Numbered from the stretch's first letter, positions 8,655 to 17,856 are shown. The stretch is DNA of 64,000 bases from Bog-473 sp963828825 (GCA_963828825.1 CAWHGF010000004.1:930001-994000), one strand, 5' to 3'. Notes: generated from the sequence alone by a model not told the origin. Numbers and translations are program-made.

Positions 8655-9848
8655 ATGGCCGCCGATGCAGGCCGCCTCACCGACCCGACGCTGTATGCGG
8701 TCGGCGACCCCTTCGCCCTGTATGCCGAGCTCCGACGAGCCGCGCCCGTGTGCTGGGTCGAGCAGGACGGCGGCGGTTTCTGGGCCGTGACCACCCACCC
8801 TGAGGTGTCGTCGATCGGCGCCGACCCGGTCGGGTTCTGCTCCTCGCGGGGGATCCTGGTCGAGGAGATTGGCACCGTGTACGACGCCCCGCCGACGATG
8901 ATGCACACCGACCCGCCGCAGCACACCCGGTACCGCCGGATGGTGCAGCCGGGGTTCAAGCCGTCGATGGTGCGGCTGATGGAGTCCGGGGTGGTGGCGA
9001 AGGCCTCGGCGCTGATCTCCCCAATCCAGAGCGGCGCGGCATTCGACGTGGTCGAGTCGCTCTCCATCCCGTTCCCGCTGCAGGTGATCTGTGAGCTGCT
9101 GGGGGTGGACGGGTCGCAGTGGCCCCGCTTCTTCGAGTGGTCCGAGGCGGTGATCCCCGGGGAATCCGAGCGCTCGGAGTCCGAGCGGGCGGAATTGCAG
9201 GGGGAGATGTGGGCGTATCTCGTCGGGGTGGCCGAGGAGCGGCGTGGGTCGCCCGCTCAGGATCTGGTGTCGGTGTTGGCGAATGTCGGGGGCGGGGGCG
9301 GTGGCGAGGCGGATCAGCTGAGCGAGGCCGAGCTGGCCATGTTCTTGATCCAGCTGCTTGTCGCCGGGAACGAGACGACGCGCAACCTGATCTCGGGTGG
9401 ATTGGTGGCCCTCTCCGAGCGGCCCGACCAGTGGGCGGCCCTGCGGGCGGACCGGGCGTTGATCCCCGGCGCCGTCGAGGAGCTGCTCCGTTGGACGACC
9501 CCGGTGATCTCGTTCATGCGCACGGCGACGGCACCCGCCACCATCCGGGGACAGGCAGTCGCCGAGGGGGATCCGGTGCTGCTCGTGTACGCCTCGGCCA
9601 ACCGGGACGAGGAGGTGTTCGGTGCCGACGCCGGCGAGCTGCGCATCGACCGTCACCCCAATCCACACGTCAGCTTCGGCTTCGGCCCGCACTTCTGTCT
9701 CGGTGCGGCGCTGGCTCGGCTCGAGGCCCGTGTCGTCCTGGGCGAGCTCCTCGACCGCTTCGAGACGCTCGAGCCCGCCGGCCCGGTGGAGCGGACGCCG
9801 AGCCCGGTGATCGCCGGCGTCCGGCACGCCTCGCTGGTGTTCTCCTAG
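8655..9848 (+). CDS. Cytochrome P450
   Basis: A 397-residue soluble bacterial P450. The haem loop FGFGPHFCLG places the axial Cys at 348. The I-helix motif LLVAGNETTRN carries the oxygen-activating Glu-Thr pair. The K-helix is EELLRW and the meander region is intact. A GESERSESERAELQ stretch and a Gly run (VGGGGGGEA) mark variable loops. It needs ferredoxin and reductase partners, and none is in the window. It follows the cupin gene by two bases. It most resembles actinobacterial CYPs of the 107/125-like group, but the family number needs a search. The next 190 bp hold only GC-rich repeats. Confidence 0.93.
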   Translation: MAADAGRLTDPTLYAVGDPFALYAELRRAAPVCWVEQDGGGFWAVTTHPEVSSIGADPVGFCSSRGILVEEIGTVYDAPPTMMHTDPPQHTRYRRMVQPGFKPSMVRLMESGVVAKASALISPIQSGAAFDVVESLSIPFPLQVICELLGVDGSQWPRFFEWSEAVIPGESERSESERAELQGEMWAYLVGVAEERRGSPAQDLVSVLANVGGGGGGEADQLSEAELAMFLIQLLVAGNETTRNLISGGLVALSERPDQWAALRADRALIPGAVEELLRWTTPVISFMRTATAPATIRGQAVAEGDPVLLVYASANRDEEVFGADAGELRIDRHPNPHVSFGFGPHFCLGAALARLEARVVLGELLDRFETLEPAGPVERTPSPVIAGVRHASLVFS

Positions 9849-9910
9849 AGGGCGGTCCAGGGCGGTCCGCCTCACCTCGGTGGCGTGTCTGATTCGGTTC
9901 CCGTGGGCCG

Positions 9911-9996
9911 GGTCGTGGCTTGGGTTCGGAGCCGGGGCCGGGGTCGGTCCGGGGCCGGAGCCGGGGCCGGGTCAGGGCCGGGGCCGGGGCGACACC
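9911..9996. repeat. GGGGCCGG-type low-complexity stretch
   Basis: Irregular repeats of GCCGGGGCCGGGG fill most of the non-coding gap between the P450 and MFS genes, which converge here. No hairpin followed by a T-run is visible. Confidence 0.75.
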
Positions 9997-10042
9997 AAAG
10001 GCAACGCAGCGCGGCGGAGGGCGCGACCTCCGGCTCAGACGC

Positions 10043-11725
10043 TCACGTGGTGGCGTACGGCACATACTCCGGATAGCGCTCCGGATCGGACACCGACTCA
10101 GCCTGCAGCTCCACCTCCGGAGCACCCCGTCCAGGCAGAAGCCTGTGCGCGGCCACTGCGCCCAGCACAGCCACACCGGCCCCCACGATGCACGCCTCGC
10201 GCAACCCGCTGTGGAACGCCGTGAAGGCGATGGACTGCAGCGTCGGCTGCGCTGCACGCGGCGCGTGGGCGACCACCGCCAGCGCGGCTGCCATGGACTG
10301 ATGCGCCTCGGCCTTGGGACCGGCCGGGATGGGGAGCCGGCGGAACGCACTGATGATGCGCGGGGCGTAGGACGAGGCGAAGATCGAGCCGAACACCGCC
10401 ACCCCGAGCGTTCCACCCAACTCCCTGGTCGTGTTGTTGACGCCGGCTGCGGCGCCACGCTGTTCGTCGGCCACCGAGCCCATCACGGCTTCCGCCGTCG
10501 GTGCCGTGATGGAGGAGAGACCGAGCGCCAGGAGCACCATCGCGACCATGATCGGCCCGAAATACGCCGTGTTGGGCTCCGAGTTGAAGGCCGCCACCAT
10601 CAGCCCGCCCCCCATGAGCAGCAGGCCCATCGTGACAACCAGGCGTGTCCCCACCTTGAGCGCCAGCACCGCGGCGATCGGCGTGAAGACCGCGGCGACG
10701 ATGGCGAACGGCAGCGTGTGCACGCCGGCGGACAGCGTCGAGTACCCCTTGACGAACTGGAAGTACTGCGTAATGAGGAAGATGAACCCGAAGAGGCAGA
10801 AGAACGCCACCGAGATCGACAGCGCGCCACCGGTGAAGCGCGGGATCTTGAAGACCCGGACGTCGAGCAGCGGCCCCTCGGTGCGCAATTCGAGCAGTGC
10901 AAAGACGGTCAACAAGACCGCGGCGGCCGCGAAGCACGACAGCGTGCCCACCGATGCCCAGCCCCACTGTGGCCCCTCGATGATGGCCAGCACCAGCATC
11001 GTGATCCCCACGGTGGAGATCAGCACGCCCCGGATGTCGAAGTGGTGTTCGGCCACCCTGGGCAGCCGGGGGATCAGGAACCCGCCGGCGACGAGGGTCA
11101 CGATGACGATCGGCACGTTGACGAGGAAGATCGACCCGTACCAGAAGTGCTCGAGCAGGGCCCCGCCGACGATCGGCCCGAAGGCCACCGCGATGCCCGA
11201 CGTCGCCCCCCAAATCCCGAGGGCCTTCTGCCGCTCGGATGGGTCCGGGAAGACACTCGTGAGGATGGCCAGGCTGGCCGGGAAGATGAAGGCGGCCGCC
11301 ACACCCATCAGCGCCCGCGTCGATATCAGCGTGCCCGTCGTGTGCGACCACGCCGCCGCCGCCGAGAAGAGGCCGAAGAAGACCAGGCCGATCTGCATGG
11401 TGCCTTTGCGACCGAGGCGGTCCCCGATGCCGCCACCGGCCAGGAGCAGCCCGGCGAAGGCCAGGCTGTAGGCGTCGACGATCCACTGCAGCGAGGTGAT
11501 GGACGCTCCCAGCGTGCGGTTCAAGGTGGGGAGGGCCACGTTGACGATGGTGTTGTCCACCACGACCAGGAAGACGGAGAGGCACAGGACGGGGAGCACT
11601 ATCCAGCGGCGGTCTTTGGATTGGGGGGCGGCGGCCCCGGATCCACCTTCAGCGGCGCCCGCAGTATCGGCGTCGGTGGGGGCGCCGAGCACGACGGCCG
11701 AGTTTTCGAGTGCGGATCCGGGCAT
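10043..11725 (-). CDS. MFS transporter, DHA2 (EmrB/QacA, 14-TMS) family
   Basis: A 560-residue drug/H+ antiporter-type permease. The first helix carries the DHA2 motif LVVVDNTIVNVALPTL. GIGDRLGRKG is the MFS motif A after helix 2. GIAVAFGPIVGGALLEHFWYGSIFLVNVP is the antiporter motif C region. About 14 hydrophobic segments fit the long EmrB/QacA subfamily. A polar N-terminal tail of about 40 residues precedes helix 1. It is divergent from a TetR-type gene with an 86-bp gap holding a strong palindrome, the classical arrangement of an exporter repressed by its own regulator. The exported compound is not predictable. Confidence 0.92.
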   Translation of the reverse strand: MPGSALENSAVVLGAPTDADTAGAAEGGSGAAAPQSKDRRWIVLPVLCLSVFLVVVDNTIVNVALPTLNRTLGASITSLQWIVDAYSLAFAGLLLAGGGIGDRLGRKGTMQIGLVFFGLFSAAAAWSHTTGTLISTRALMGVAAAFIFPASLAILTSVFPDPSERQKALGIWGATSGIAVAFGPIVGGALLEHFWYGSIFLVNVPIVIVTLVAGGFLIPRLPRVAEHHFDIRGVLISTVGITMLVLAIIEGPQWGWASVGTLSCFAAAAVLLTVFALLELRTEGPLLDVRVFKIPRFTGGALSISVAFFCLFGFIFLITQYFQFVKGYSTLSAGVHTLPFAIVAAVFTPIAAVLALKVGTRLVVTMGLLLMGGGLMVAAFNSEPNTAYFGPIMVAMVLLALGLSSITAPTAEAVMGSVADEQRGAAAGVNNTTRELGGTLGVAVFGSIFASSYAPRIISAFRRLPIPAGPKAEAHQSMAAALAVVAHAPRAAQPTLQSIAFTAFHSGLREACIVGAGVAVLGAVAAHRLLPGRGAPEVELQAESVSDPERYPEYVPYATT

Positions 11726-11761
11726 CGGACGGCTCCTTTGGATGGGTACATCCGCTCTTAT

Positions 11762-11795
11762 AGAACGCTGTGCTAGAGTTATAGCACGATGTTCT
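11762..11795. promoter_or_regulatory. Concentric double palindrome, likely TetR operator
   Basis: Inner arms GTGCTA (11770-11775) and TAGCAC (11782-11787) and outer arms AGAAC (11762-11766) and GTTCT (11791-11795) share the same centre at 11778.5. The element sits in the AT-richer 86-bp gap between the divergent transporter and TetR genes. It is probably bound by that TetR protein, which would repress both directions. Confidence 0.7.
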
Positions 11796-11811
11796 TCAGT
11801 ACGCTACTGAG

Positions 11812-12408
11812 ATGACGGAAATCCGCCGGACCAGGACGCCCAGCGTCGGGATGGAGGCGGCCCTCCTCAGCTCAGCCGCCGACCTCCTCGAGACCGAGGG
11901 CCCCGACGGCCTGTCGGTGCGCCGGATCGCCGCCGCCGCCAACGTCGCGCCCATGGGCGTCTACAACCACTTCGAGTCGAAGTTCGGGATCGTCGAGGCC
12001 CTCTTCATTCAGGGCTTCGAACGCCTCGGGGCCGAAATGGCGGCCATCGGGCAGATCGAGGATCCCTCCGAGGCGCTCCGTGAGGGCGCCCGCCGCTACC
12101 GGGCCCTCGCGCTCGCCCATCCCATGGCGTACCAGGTGATGTTCCTGCGGGCCGTCCCCGGATTCGAGCCGAGCCACAATGCCCTCGGTGTCTGCACCGG
12201 AACGTTCGAGAGCCTCGTCGCCGCCGTGCAGCGCGCCATGCAGGCGGGCGTCATCGCCGACAGGCCGCCGACCGAGACGGCACATCTGATCTGGGCGACC
12301 ATCCACGGCTGGGTCTCCCTCGAACTGCTCGGCCTCGGCTTCGTCGAAGATCAGGACGGCGCCTACGACCGCCTCTGCGAGGCGCTGCTGCGCGGTCTCC
12401 GCCCCTAA
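11812..12408 (+). CDS. TetR/AcrR-family transcriptional regulator
   Basis: A 198-residue one-domain regulator with an N-terminal helix-turn-helix (about 30-60: LSVRRIAAAANVAPMGVYNHFESKFGIVEALF) and a helical ligand domain ending in the WATIHGWVSLELLG pattern seen in TetR proteins with the WHG/TetR_C_33 type C-terminus. It is divergent from the DHA2 exporter and lies 16 bases from the palindrome, so it most likely represses the exporter and itself until a substrate of the pump is bound. It does not resemble KstR, whose targets occur elsewhere in the window. Confidence 0.9.
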   Translation: MTEIRRTRTPSVGMEAALLSSAADLLETEGPDGLSVRRIAAAANVAPMGVYNHFESKFGIVEALFIQGFERLGAEMAAIGQIEDPSEALREGARRYRALALAHPMAYQVMFLRAVPGFEPSHNALGVCTGTFESLVAAVQRAMQAGVIADRPPTETAHLIWATIHGWVSLELLGLGFVEDQDGAYDRLCEALLRGLRP

Positions 12409-12475
12409 CCGCCTGGACCCCTACCGGCGGGGACCACCGGATCCGCCCATCCATCAGCCTGCCGCGGCACAAGTC

Positions 12476-13130
12476 CTAACGAGGGTCGGGGCGATCCAGG
12501 TTCCAGTGGCGCGCCACATTCGGGAACCATTTCGTGTCATTGTCCGTCTGCAGGGGGATCATCCCGAAGCGGGTGATGGTGCGCTGGCCGCCTTCGTGGT
12601 CGCCGTAGAGGATGTCGATCGTGAACGGCTGGACATCCTGGATGTCCTTGCTCAGCGCGGCGTAGTCCGGATCTCCCGCCTCCCGGATGGCGGCCTGCCA
12701 GAACCCGATGTCGCCGGGCGCGATGTAGAGATCTCGTGTCTGCATGCGGAAATCTTCGGGCGCCGCGTGCGGGACGTCGGCGGCCCGGGCGAGCTCGGTC
12801 AGCACCGACCATCCAAAGGGCACCGCGAGCCCTGAGCCCACGTTGCGTAACGAGATGGCGAGATAGATGCTCCCATCAACGAGCTCGACAGAGGCCCGGC
12901 TGCCTTCGAGGCGAGCCCAGTGATCGTCGACCCAGCGGATCTTCTGGATTGGGTCATCGAGGCGCGGACGCGACCAGGACAGGCCGCAGGTTCACCTTGA
13001 ACGCCTCCTCGGCGATCCGGGCCGAGCGGTTCGAGGAGCGAACGGCGGAGAAGGTGGCGACCGCCAGCACCAGCGTCCCGAGGGCGGTGGCGAACGACGC
13101 GACGGTGGCCCAGTCCGTGGTCGCGATCAC
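12476..13130 (-). pseudogene. Hypothetical membrane-anchored protein, frameshifted
   Basis: Two pieces of one protein lie in different frames. The 5' piece starts at GTG 13130, directly after an in-frame stop, and encodes a membrane anchor (SFATALGTLVLAVATFSAV) followed by RSSNRSARIAEEAFKVNLRP, then meets TGA near 12960. The next frame continues without loss as DDPIQKIRWVDDHWARLEG, then LVDGSIYLAISLRNVGSGLAV, to the stop at 12476. One inserted base near 12960 would restore a protein of about 217 residues. This anchor-plus-beta-domain layout is common among unnamed actinobacterial proteins. A true decay event and a sequencing error look the same here. Confidence 0.7.
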
Positions 13131-13257
13131 CGCCGCAGATTAGAGCGCACACCATCGGGACGGCACGGGGACGGGCGCCGGGACAGCACGGGGACAGGCG
13201 CCGGGACGGCATCGGGATGGCCGCCACGACACCGATCGGTCCCTGGCAGACTCGGGC

Positions 13258-13629
13258 ATGCTCGCCCACGTTTCCATCCAGTGCGCCGACCTGCGGGCCA
13301 GCGTCCGCTTCTACGACGCCGTGCTGGCCCCGCTTCTCGGTGTACGCGTCATGGAGGTCGACGACGCCATCGGCTACGGGGTCCCGCCGTCGGCCACCTT
13401 CTGGATTGGGCAGCAGCAGACGGGCGACGGCTTCCGCGAGACTCACATCGCTTTCCAGGCTCCCGACCGAAATGCGGTGCGGGCCTTCTTCCACACCGCC
13501 CTCTCCACCGGTGCCGAGCCCCTCCACGAGCCGCGTCTCTGGCCCCAGTACCACCCCGACTACTACGGGGCGTTCGTGCGCGATCCGGATGGGAACAACA
13601 TCGAGGCGGTCTGCTACACCACCGGGTGA
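13258..13629 (+). CDS. VOC-family (glyoxalase/dioxygenase fold) protein
   Basis: A 123-residue vicinal-oxygen-chelate protein. The paired beta-alpha-beta-beta-beta modules are visible: MLAHVSIQCADLRASVRFYDAVLAPL at the N-terminus, ETHIAFQAPDRNAVRAFFHTAL in the middle, and the C-terminal signature GAFVRDPDGNNIEAVCY. Candidate metal ligands are His4, His63 and the Glu in NNIEAV. Members include glyoxalases, fosfomycin/bleomycin resistance proteins and dioxygenases; the role of this one is unknown. It stands alone and converges on the acyl-CoA dehydrogenase gene to its right. Confidence 0.85.
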   Translation: MLAHVSIQCADLRASVRFYDAVLAPLLGVRVMEVDDAIGYGVPPSATFWIGQQQTGDGFRETHIAFQAPDRNAVRAFFHTALSTGAEPLHEPRLWPQYHPDYYGAFVRDPDGNNIEAVCYTTG

Positions 13630-13697
13630 CCCCCCGGCCACCCGGCCCGGCGGCAGTACCCGGGGCGGCCCCCTCCTGCATGCCCCCTTGCAGGGCC

Positions 13698-14999
13698 CTA
13701 TGCGTCGACCGTCAACGTCTCCAACAGATCAGCGAAGCGTCGCTGCGCCTCGACCCGCCTGGTCGGGATGTGCTCGGTCGGCACCTCGTGCGGCTCGTAG
13801 CCCTTGAGCACGCGCCGGGCCACCGTCTGGCGGTGCACCTCGTCGGGCCCGTCGTAGATCCGGGCCGCCCGGGCCGCCCGGTACATCGACTCCAGCGGCA
13901 GGTCGGACGAGAAGCCCAATGACCCGTGCACCTGGATGGCGCGGTCGATGACGTCGTAGAGCACCTTCGCCCCGAAGTACTTGATCATCGCGATCTCGAC
14001 TCTGGCCGCCGCCGCCCCTTCTTGATCCATCTTCCAGGCGGCCTGCAGCGTCATGAGCCGGGCCGCGGCCATCTCGGCCATCGAGTCCGCCACCCAGTTC
14101 TGGATGGTCTGCTTCTCCGCCAGCATCGATCCGTGCGCGTACCGGGACACGGCCCGCTCGCACAACATGTCGAACGCCCGCCGGGACTGACCCAACCAGC
14201 GCATGCAGTGATGGATCCGGCCGGGCCCCAAACGGTGCTGGGCCAGCACGAAGCCCGATCCCTCCTTGCCGACGAGGTTCCCGACCGGCACCCGCACATC
14301 GGTGTACTTGATCTCGGCGTGGTTCCCGAACCGCCCGTACGGCGTGTGGGGATCCTCCATGGTGGACACATCCCGGACGATGTCGACCCCGGGGGTGTCA
14401 ACCGGCACGATGATCATGGACGACCCCTGGTACGGATGGACCTCGGGATTGGTCACCGCCATCACGATCAAGAAGTCCGCCACGGACCCGTTGGATGTGA
14501 ACCACTTGTGCCCGTTGATCACCCACTCGTCGCCGTCCCGCAGCGCCGACGTCTTCAACAGCGTCGGATCAGATCCAGCGGTGTCGGGCTCGGTCATCGA
14601 AAACGCCGAGCGCAGATCCCCATCCAGCAACGGCTGCAGCCACCGCTCCCGCTGCGCCTCGTCGCCACTCATCTCGATCCCGACCGCCAACAACTCCGCG
14701 TTCCCCGAGTCGGGTGCGTTGTTGCCGAACACCACCGGCGCCAGCGGCGACTGGCCCAGGATCTCGTGCATCAGCCCCAGCCGCACCTGCCCGAATCCCA
14801 TGCCGCCCAGTGCCGGCGGCAGGTGCGCCGCCCACAGCCCCTCGGCCTTGACCCGCTCCTGCAGCGGCAGCACCAGCACCCGCACCTGGTCGTACGTCAG
14901 ATCCAGGGTCTCGAGCGGGAACACCTCCTGACGCACGAAGCCACGCATCCACTCCAACTTCTCCTCGAACTCGGGTTCGGTCGAGAAATCCCAGGCCAT
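13698..14999 (-). CDS. Acyl-CoA dehydrogenase (large FadE, ACAD10/11-like)
   Basis: A 433-residue FAD enzyme that introduces an alpha,beta double bond in acyl-CoA. Signature blocks are AFSMTEPDTAGSDPTLLKTSA (FAD/substrate loop), WVINGHKWFTSNG, the helix-rich C-terminus and the end pattern IYDGPDEVHRQTVARRVL, which matches the IYEGPDEVHR type of longer FadEs. ATG 14999 is preceded by GGGAGGAG, so the 14 upstream residues are rejected. It is divergent from bioB with a 56-bp gap. Substrate chain length cannot be told. It lies far from the steroid cluster and shows no KstR-like site upstream. Confidence 0.92.
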   Translation of the reverse strand: MAWDFSTEPEFEEKLEWMRGFVRQEVFPLETLDLTYDQVRVLVLPLQERVKAEGLWAAHLPPALGGMGFGQVRLGLMHEILGQSPLAPVVFGNNAPDSGNAELLAVGIEMSGDEAQRERWLQPLLDGDLRSAFSMTEPDTAGSDPTLLKTSALRDGDEWVINGHKWFTSNGSVADFLIVMAVTNPEVHPYQGSSMIIVPVDTPGVDIVRDVSTMEDPHTPYGRFGNHAEIKYTDVRVPVGNLVGKEGSGFVLAQHRLGPGRIHHCMRWLGQSRRAFDMLCERAVSRYAHGSMLAEKQTIQNWVADSMAEMAAARLMTLQAAWKMDQEGAAAARVEIAMIKYFGAKVLYDVIDRAIQVHGSLGFSSDLPLESMYRAARAARIYDGPDEVHRQTVARRVLKGYEPHEVPTEHIPTRRVEAQRRFADLLETLTVDA

Positions 15000-15055
15000 G
15001 GCCGCTCCTCCCAGCGCTCCGGCCAACTTCCGGAGTCCCACACCCTGCCACTACC

Positions 15056-16147
15056 GTGGGCGCCGTGACCACCACGAGCCCCGTCGCCTTCCGCCGTGCC
15101 TCCGCTGCCGCGGAGCCGCCGCCCCCTCCCCAAGTCGCCCTGAGTGCGGCGGACCGGACCGTCATTGCCACCGCTGAGCACGCCCTCCTCGACGAGCGTC
15201 GCCTCCTCACCGCGGACGAGCTGAGTGCCCTCGCCGCGCTCCCCGACGGGGCAGTGATGGCACTGGCCTCGCTCGGCCACCAGGTTCGGCTGGCCTGGTG
15301 CGGGCCCGAGGTCGAGATCGAGGGCATCCTCTCGGCCAAGACCGGCGGCTGCCCCGAGGACTGCCATTTCTGCTCGCAGTCCTCCCGCTTCGACACGCCG
15401 GTCAAGGCCACCCCTTTCCTCGAGACCGACGACGTCCTCGCCGCCGCCCGCGAGACCGCCGCCCTCGGCGCCTCGGAGTTCTGCATCGTCCTCGCCGTCC
15501 GCGGGCCCGACGAGCGCACCATCCAGCGCATCCTCGACCTGGTCCCCCGCATCCATGACGAGACCGGGCTGAACGTCGCCGTGAGCGCCGGCATCCTGAC
15601 CGAGGACCAGGCGCGTCGGCTGGCCGACGGGGGGGTCCACCGCTACAACCACAACGTCGAGACGGCCCGCTCGTATTTCCCCACCATCGTCTCGACGCAC
15701 ACCTGGGACGAGCGGGCCGACACCTGCCGGCTCGTCAAGGCGTACGGGATGGAGCTGTGCTGCGGCGCCCTCATCAACATGGGCGAGAACGACGCGCAGC
15801 GGGTCGAGCTGTTGACCCAGCTCCAGGAGCTCGACCCGACCGAGGTCCCGCTCAACTTCCTCAACCCCCGCCCCGGCACCCCTCTCGGCGAGCGCCCGGT
15901 CCTCAGTCCCTGGGACGCCGTCCGCTGGATCGCACTGTTCCGCCTCGCCCTGCCTTCGGTGATCCTGCGCTACGCGGGCGGTCGCGAAATCACCCTTCGG
16001 GACCTCCAGGCCATCGGCATGACGGCCGGCATCAACGCCCTCATCGTCGGGAACTACCTGACGACGCTCGGCCGTTCCGCCGATGAGGACATCCAGATGC
16101 TCGAGGACCTGCGTATGCCCATCGGCGCCCTCACCGCTGCGATCTGA
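15056..16147 (+). CDS. bioB: Biotin synthase
   Basis: A 363-residue radical-SAM enzyme that inserts sulfur into dethiobiotin, the last step of biotin synthesis. The radical-SAM cluster motif CPEDCHFC gives Cys99, Cys103 and Cys106. Further family blocks are CIVLAVRGP, YNHNVETARSYFPTIVSTHTW, GMELCCGALINMGE, PLNFLNPRPGTPL and the C-terminal GREITLRDLQAIGMTAGINALIVGNYLTT. An Arg in VILRYAGGRE fits the usual ligand of the auxiliary 2Fe-2S cluster. The start is GTG 15056 or GTG 15065; the N-terminus is a Pro/Ala-rich extension of about 35 residues. It is followed after eight bases by a small zinc-ribbon-like gene that I take as bsaP. Confidence 0.97.
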   Translation: MGAVTTTSPVAFRRASAAAEPPPPPQVALSAADRTVIATAEHALLDERRLLTADELSALAALPDGAVMALASLGHQVRLAWCGPEVEIEGILSAKTGGCPEDCHFCSQSSRFDTPVKATPFLETDDVLAAARETAALGASEFCIVLAVRGPDERTIQRILDLVPRIHDETGLNVAVSAGILTEDQARRLADGGVHRYNHNVETARSYFPTIVSTHTWDERADTCRLVKAYGMELCCGALINMGENDAQRVELLTQLQELDPTEVPLNFLNPRPGTPLGERPVLSPWDAVRWIALFRLALPSVILRYAGGREITLRDLQAIGMTAGINALIVGNYLTTLGRSADEDIQMLEDLRMPIGALTAAI

Positions 16148-16155
16148 CCAACACG

Positions 16156-16347
16156 GTGCCCCTCTCCGTGACGACCCACTGCACCGGCTGCGGCAAACCC
16201 AGCACCGAGTGCCCCGGATGCGGGCGCGCGTTTGATCCCCCCCGCTTCTGCCCCGAATGCGGGCGTCGCATGACCGTCACCGTGGTCCCCACCGGCTGGA
16301 TGGCGCGCTGCCGCGACACCGCCCACCCCGAGCTGCACTCCGACTAG
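16156..16347 (+). CDS. bsaP: Biotin synthase auxiliary protein
   Basis: A 63-residue protein with Cys pairs CTGCGK, CPGCGRAF and CPECGRRM followed by VTVVPTGWMARC. Cys-rich small proteins with the CPxCGRR...VxPTGWxARC ending are encoded next to bioB in many actinobacteria. They have been described as biotin synthase auxiliary protein (BsaP), needed for BioB to work, probably through its iron-sulfur cluster (established for mycobacteria). Here the gene starts eight bases after the bioB stop on the same strand, so co-expression is nearly certain. The extra Cys pairs at the N-terminus could bind zinc or iron. The assignment rests on pattern memory and position. Confidence 0.8.
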   Translation: MPLSVTTHCTGCGKPSTECPGCGRAFDPPRFCPECGRRMTVTVVPTGWMARCRDTAHPELHSD

Positions 16348-16365
16348 CCGGATCCAAGCAATCCC

Positions 16366-17791
16366 TCAACGACGCATCGGCGCATTGCGGCCCGGCTGCG
16401 CCGCTCTGACCACCGACGACCTTCGCCACGTCGGCGACGGTACCGACCGCATCGACCGCCCGTGGGGGCTCGTGAAGGTCAGCACGGCATCGGCGTCACC
16501 GGTGACCGCCCAGCCCAATTCGTGCACCGCACGATGGTGCCGGCCGCACAGCGTGACCAGGTTGTCCATGTTCGTCAGGCCACCGTCGACCCAGTGCTCA
16601 ATGTGGTGCACGTCGGTGAACTCCGTGAAATTGCACCCGGGGAATCGACATCCCTTGTCCCTGCGATCGATCTCCACCCGCTGCACCGCCGTCGGATCCC
16701 GCCGGGCCCGTCCCTGGTCGAGGATCGACCCTTCCCGGTCCTCCACGGAGAGGTCCACCTTGGCATCGCAAGCCAGCCGCCGGACGACATCGACCGGAAC
16801 GGGACCCACCCCGGCGATCTCGGCCACGCCCTCACCCGAGCAACCGATGAGCAGCTCGAGCGGCGCATGCACCACCACCCGTGGCCGCACCGCCGCCGCC
16901 GCCGCCAGCTGACCGAACCGCTCCAGCCGACCGAACCGCTCCAGCCGACCGACCGGTCACTGAGCCCGGGCCCCACCCCGGCCCGCTCCCCGCCCGGAAC
17001 AGATCCAACAATGCGTCGTAGAGCCGCTGGTCGTACGGCGTGTAGCCGACTGGATCATGTACCGACGGCGGCCGACCCTGTGGCCCTCGCTCTCGCTGTC
17101 GGTCTCGCTGCTGCGCCGACACCCGCCCCACCAGAACCGACTTCGCCACTGCGTAATCGTCCCTGGTGAACGCAACCCACACCGACCGCCGGGTGTCGTT
17201 GAACCGCAATGTGCGCCGCTCGAATTCCCGCGCCGCCGTCCCACCCACCACCTCATCGCCGTCGGGAGCATCGGCCACGGACTCCGTCCCTGTCGCTGCC
17301 CCAGCCGCCGCCTGAGACTCCGACTCAGACTCCATCTGCGCTCGATGCCACACCACCAACTCACGCGCCTGTCGCACACTCCAATGCGCCGACGCCTCCC
17401 GCAGTGCGGCATCGCTCGACGGCGACGCCACCTCCGCCAATGGGTCAACCAGGTCCAGCGACAAGGCCCCCGACGCCAGCCCCTCCGCCAAACACGGCAG
17501 CGACTCCAGATTTGACGCCGACCGCACCCACTGCCGAGCCGTCGACGTGCTGACCCCGCACTGCCCGGTCACCCAGGCGATCATCGAAATGGCACCGTCC
17601 CCACGCCAGCCCTCGGCCCGATCGAACTCGGCGATGTCCGCCAGCTGCTCCCGGTGCAGCGCAGAAATCCGCCCGGTCCGCTCCACGATCTGCCGTGCCA
17701 ATTCCTGTGAACGGGCGTCGCCACCGAAGTTCCGGCACGGCGGCCGACGCCGCAGCTGCCGGTCTCCCACGGGCGCTCGCTGTTCCTTCAC
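16366..17791 (-). pseudogene. DUF222 / HNH endonuclease, frameshifted
   Basis: The N-terminal part (GTG 17791 down to about 16900) is a DUF222 helical domain with WRGDGAISMIAWVTGQCGVS, TARQWVRSASNLESLPCLAE, GALSLDLVDPLAEVA and YTPYDQRLYDALLDLF. The C-terminal HNH nuclease part is in another frame, ending at 16366: RDKGCRFPGCNFTEFTDVHH, IEHWVDGGLTNMDNLVTLCG and RHHRAVHELGW, with intact zinc and HNH residues. The frame change lies between about 16890 and 16957, in an 18-bp tandem repeat and a GCC run that code for the linker. Intact members (about 450 residues) are multicopy in actinobacterial genomes and 13E12-like. The gene separates the two biotin blocks. Error in the repeat is possible. Confidence 0.8.
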
Positions 17792-17856
17792 AATCGTGAA
17801 CGGTCGCCTCCGTCACGCTCCACGCCGTCAACTCAACCCGGCGGCTCGCTGCTGCG

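Noticed and set aside
11812..12408. Candidate kstR gene
   Set aside because: The TetR protein here lacks KstR-like sequence and sits with a drug exporter and a different palindrome.
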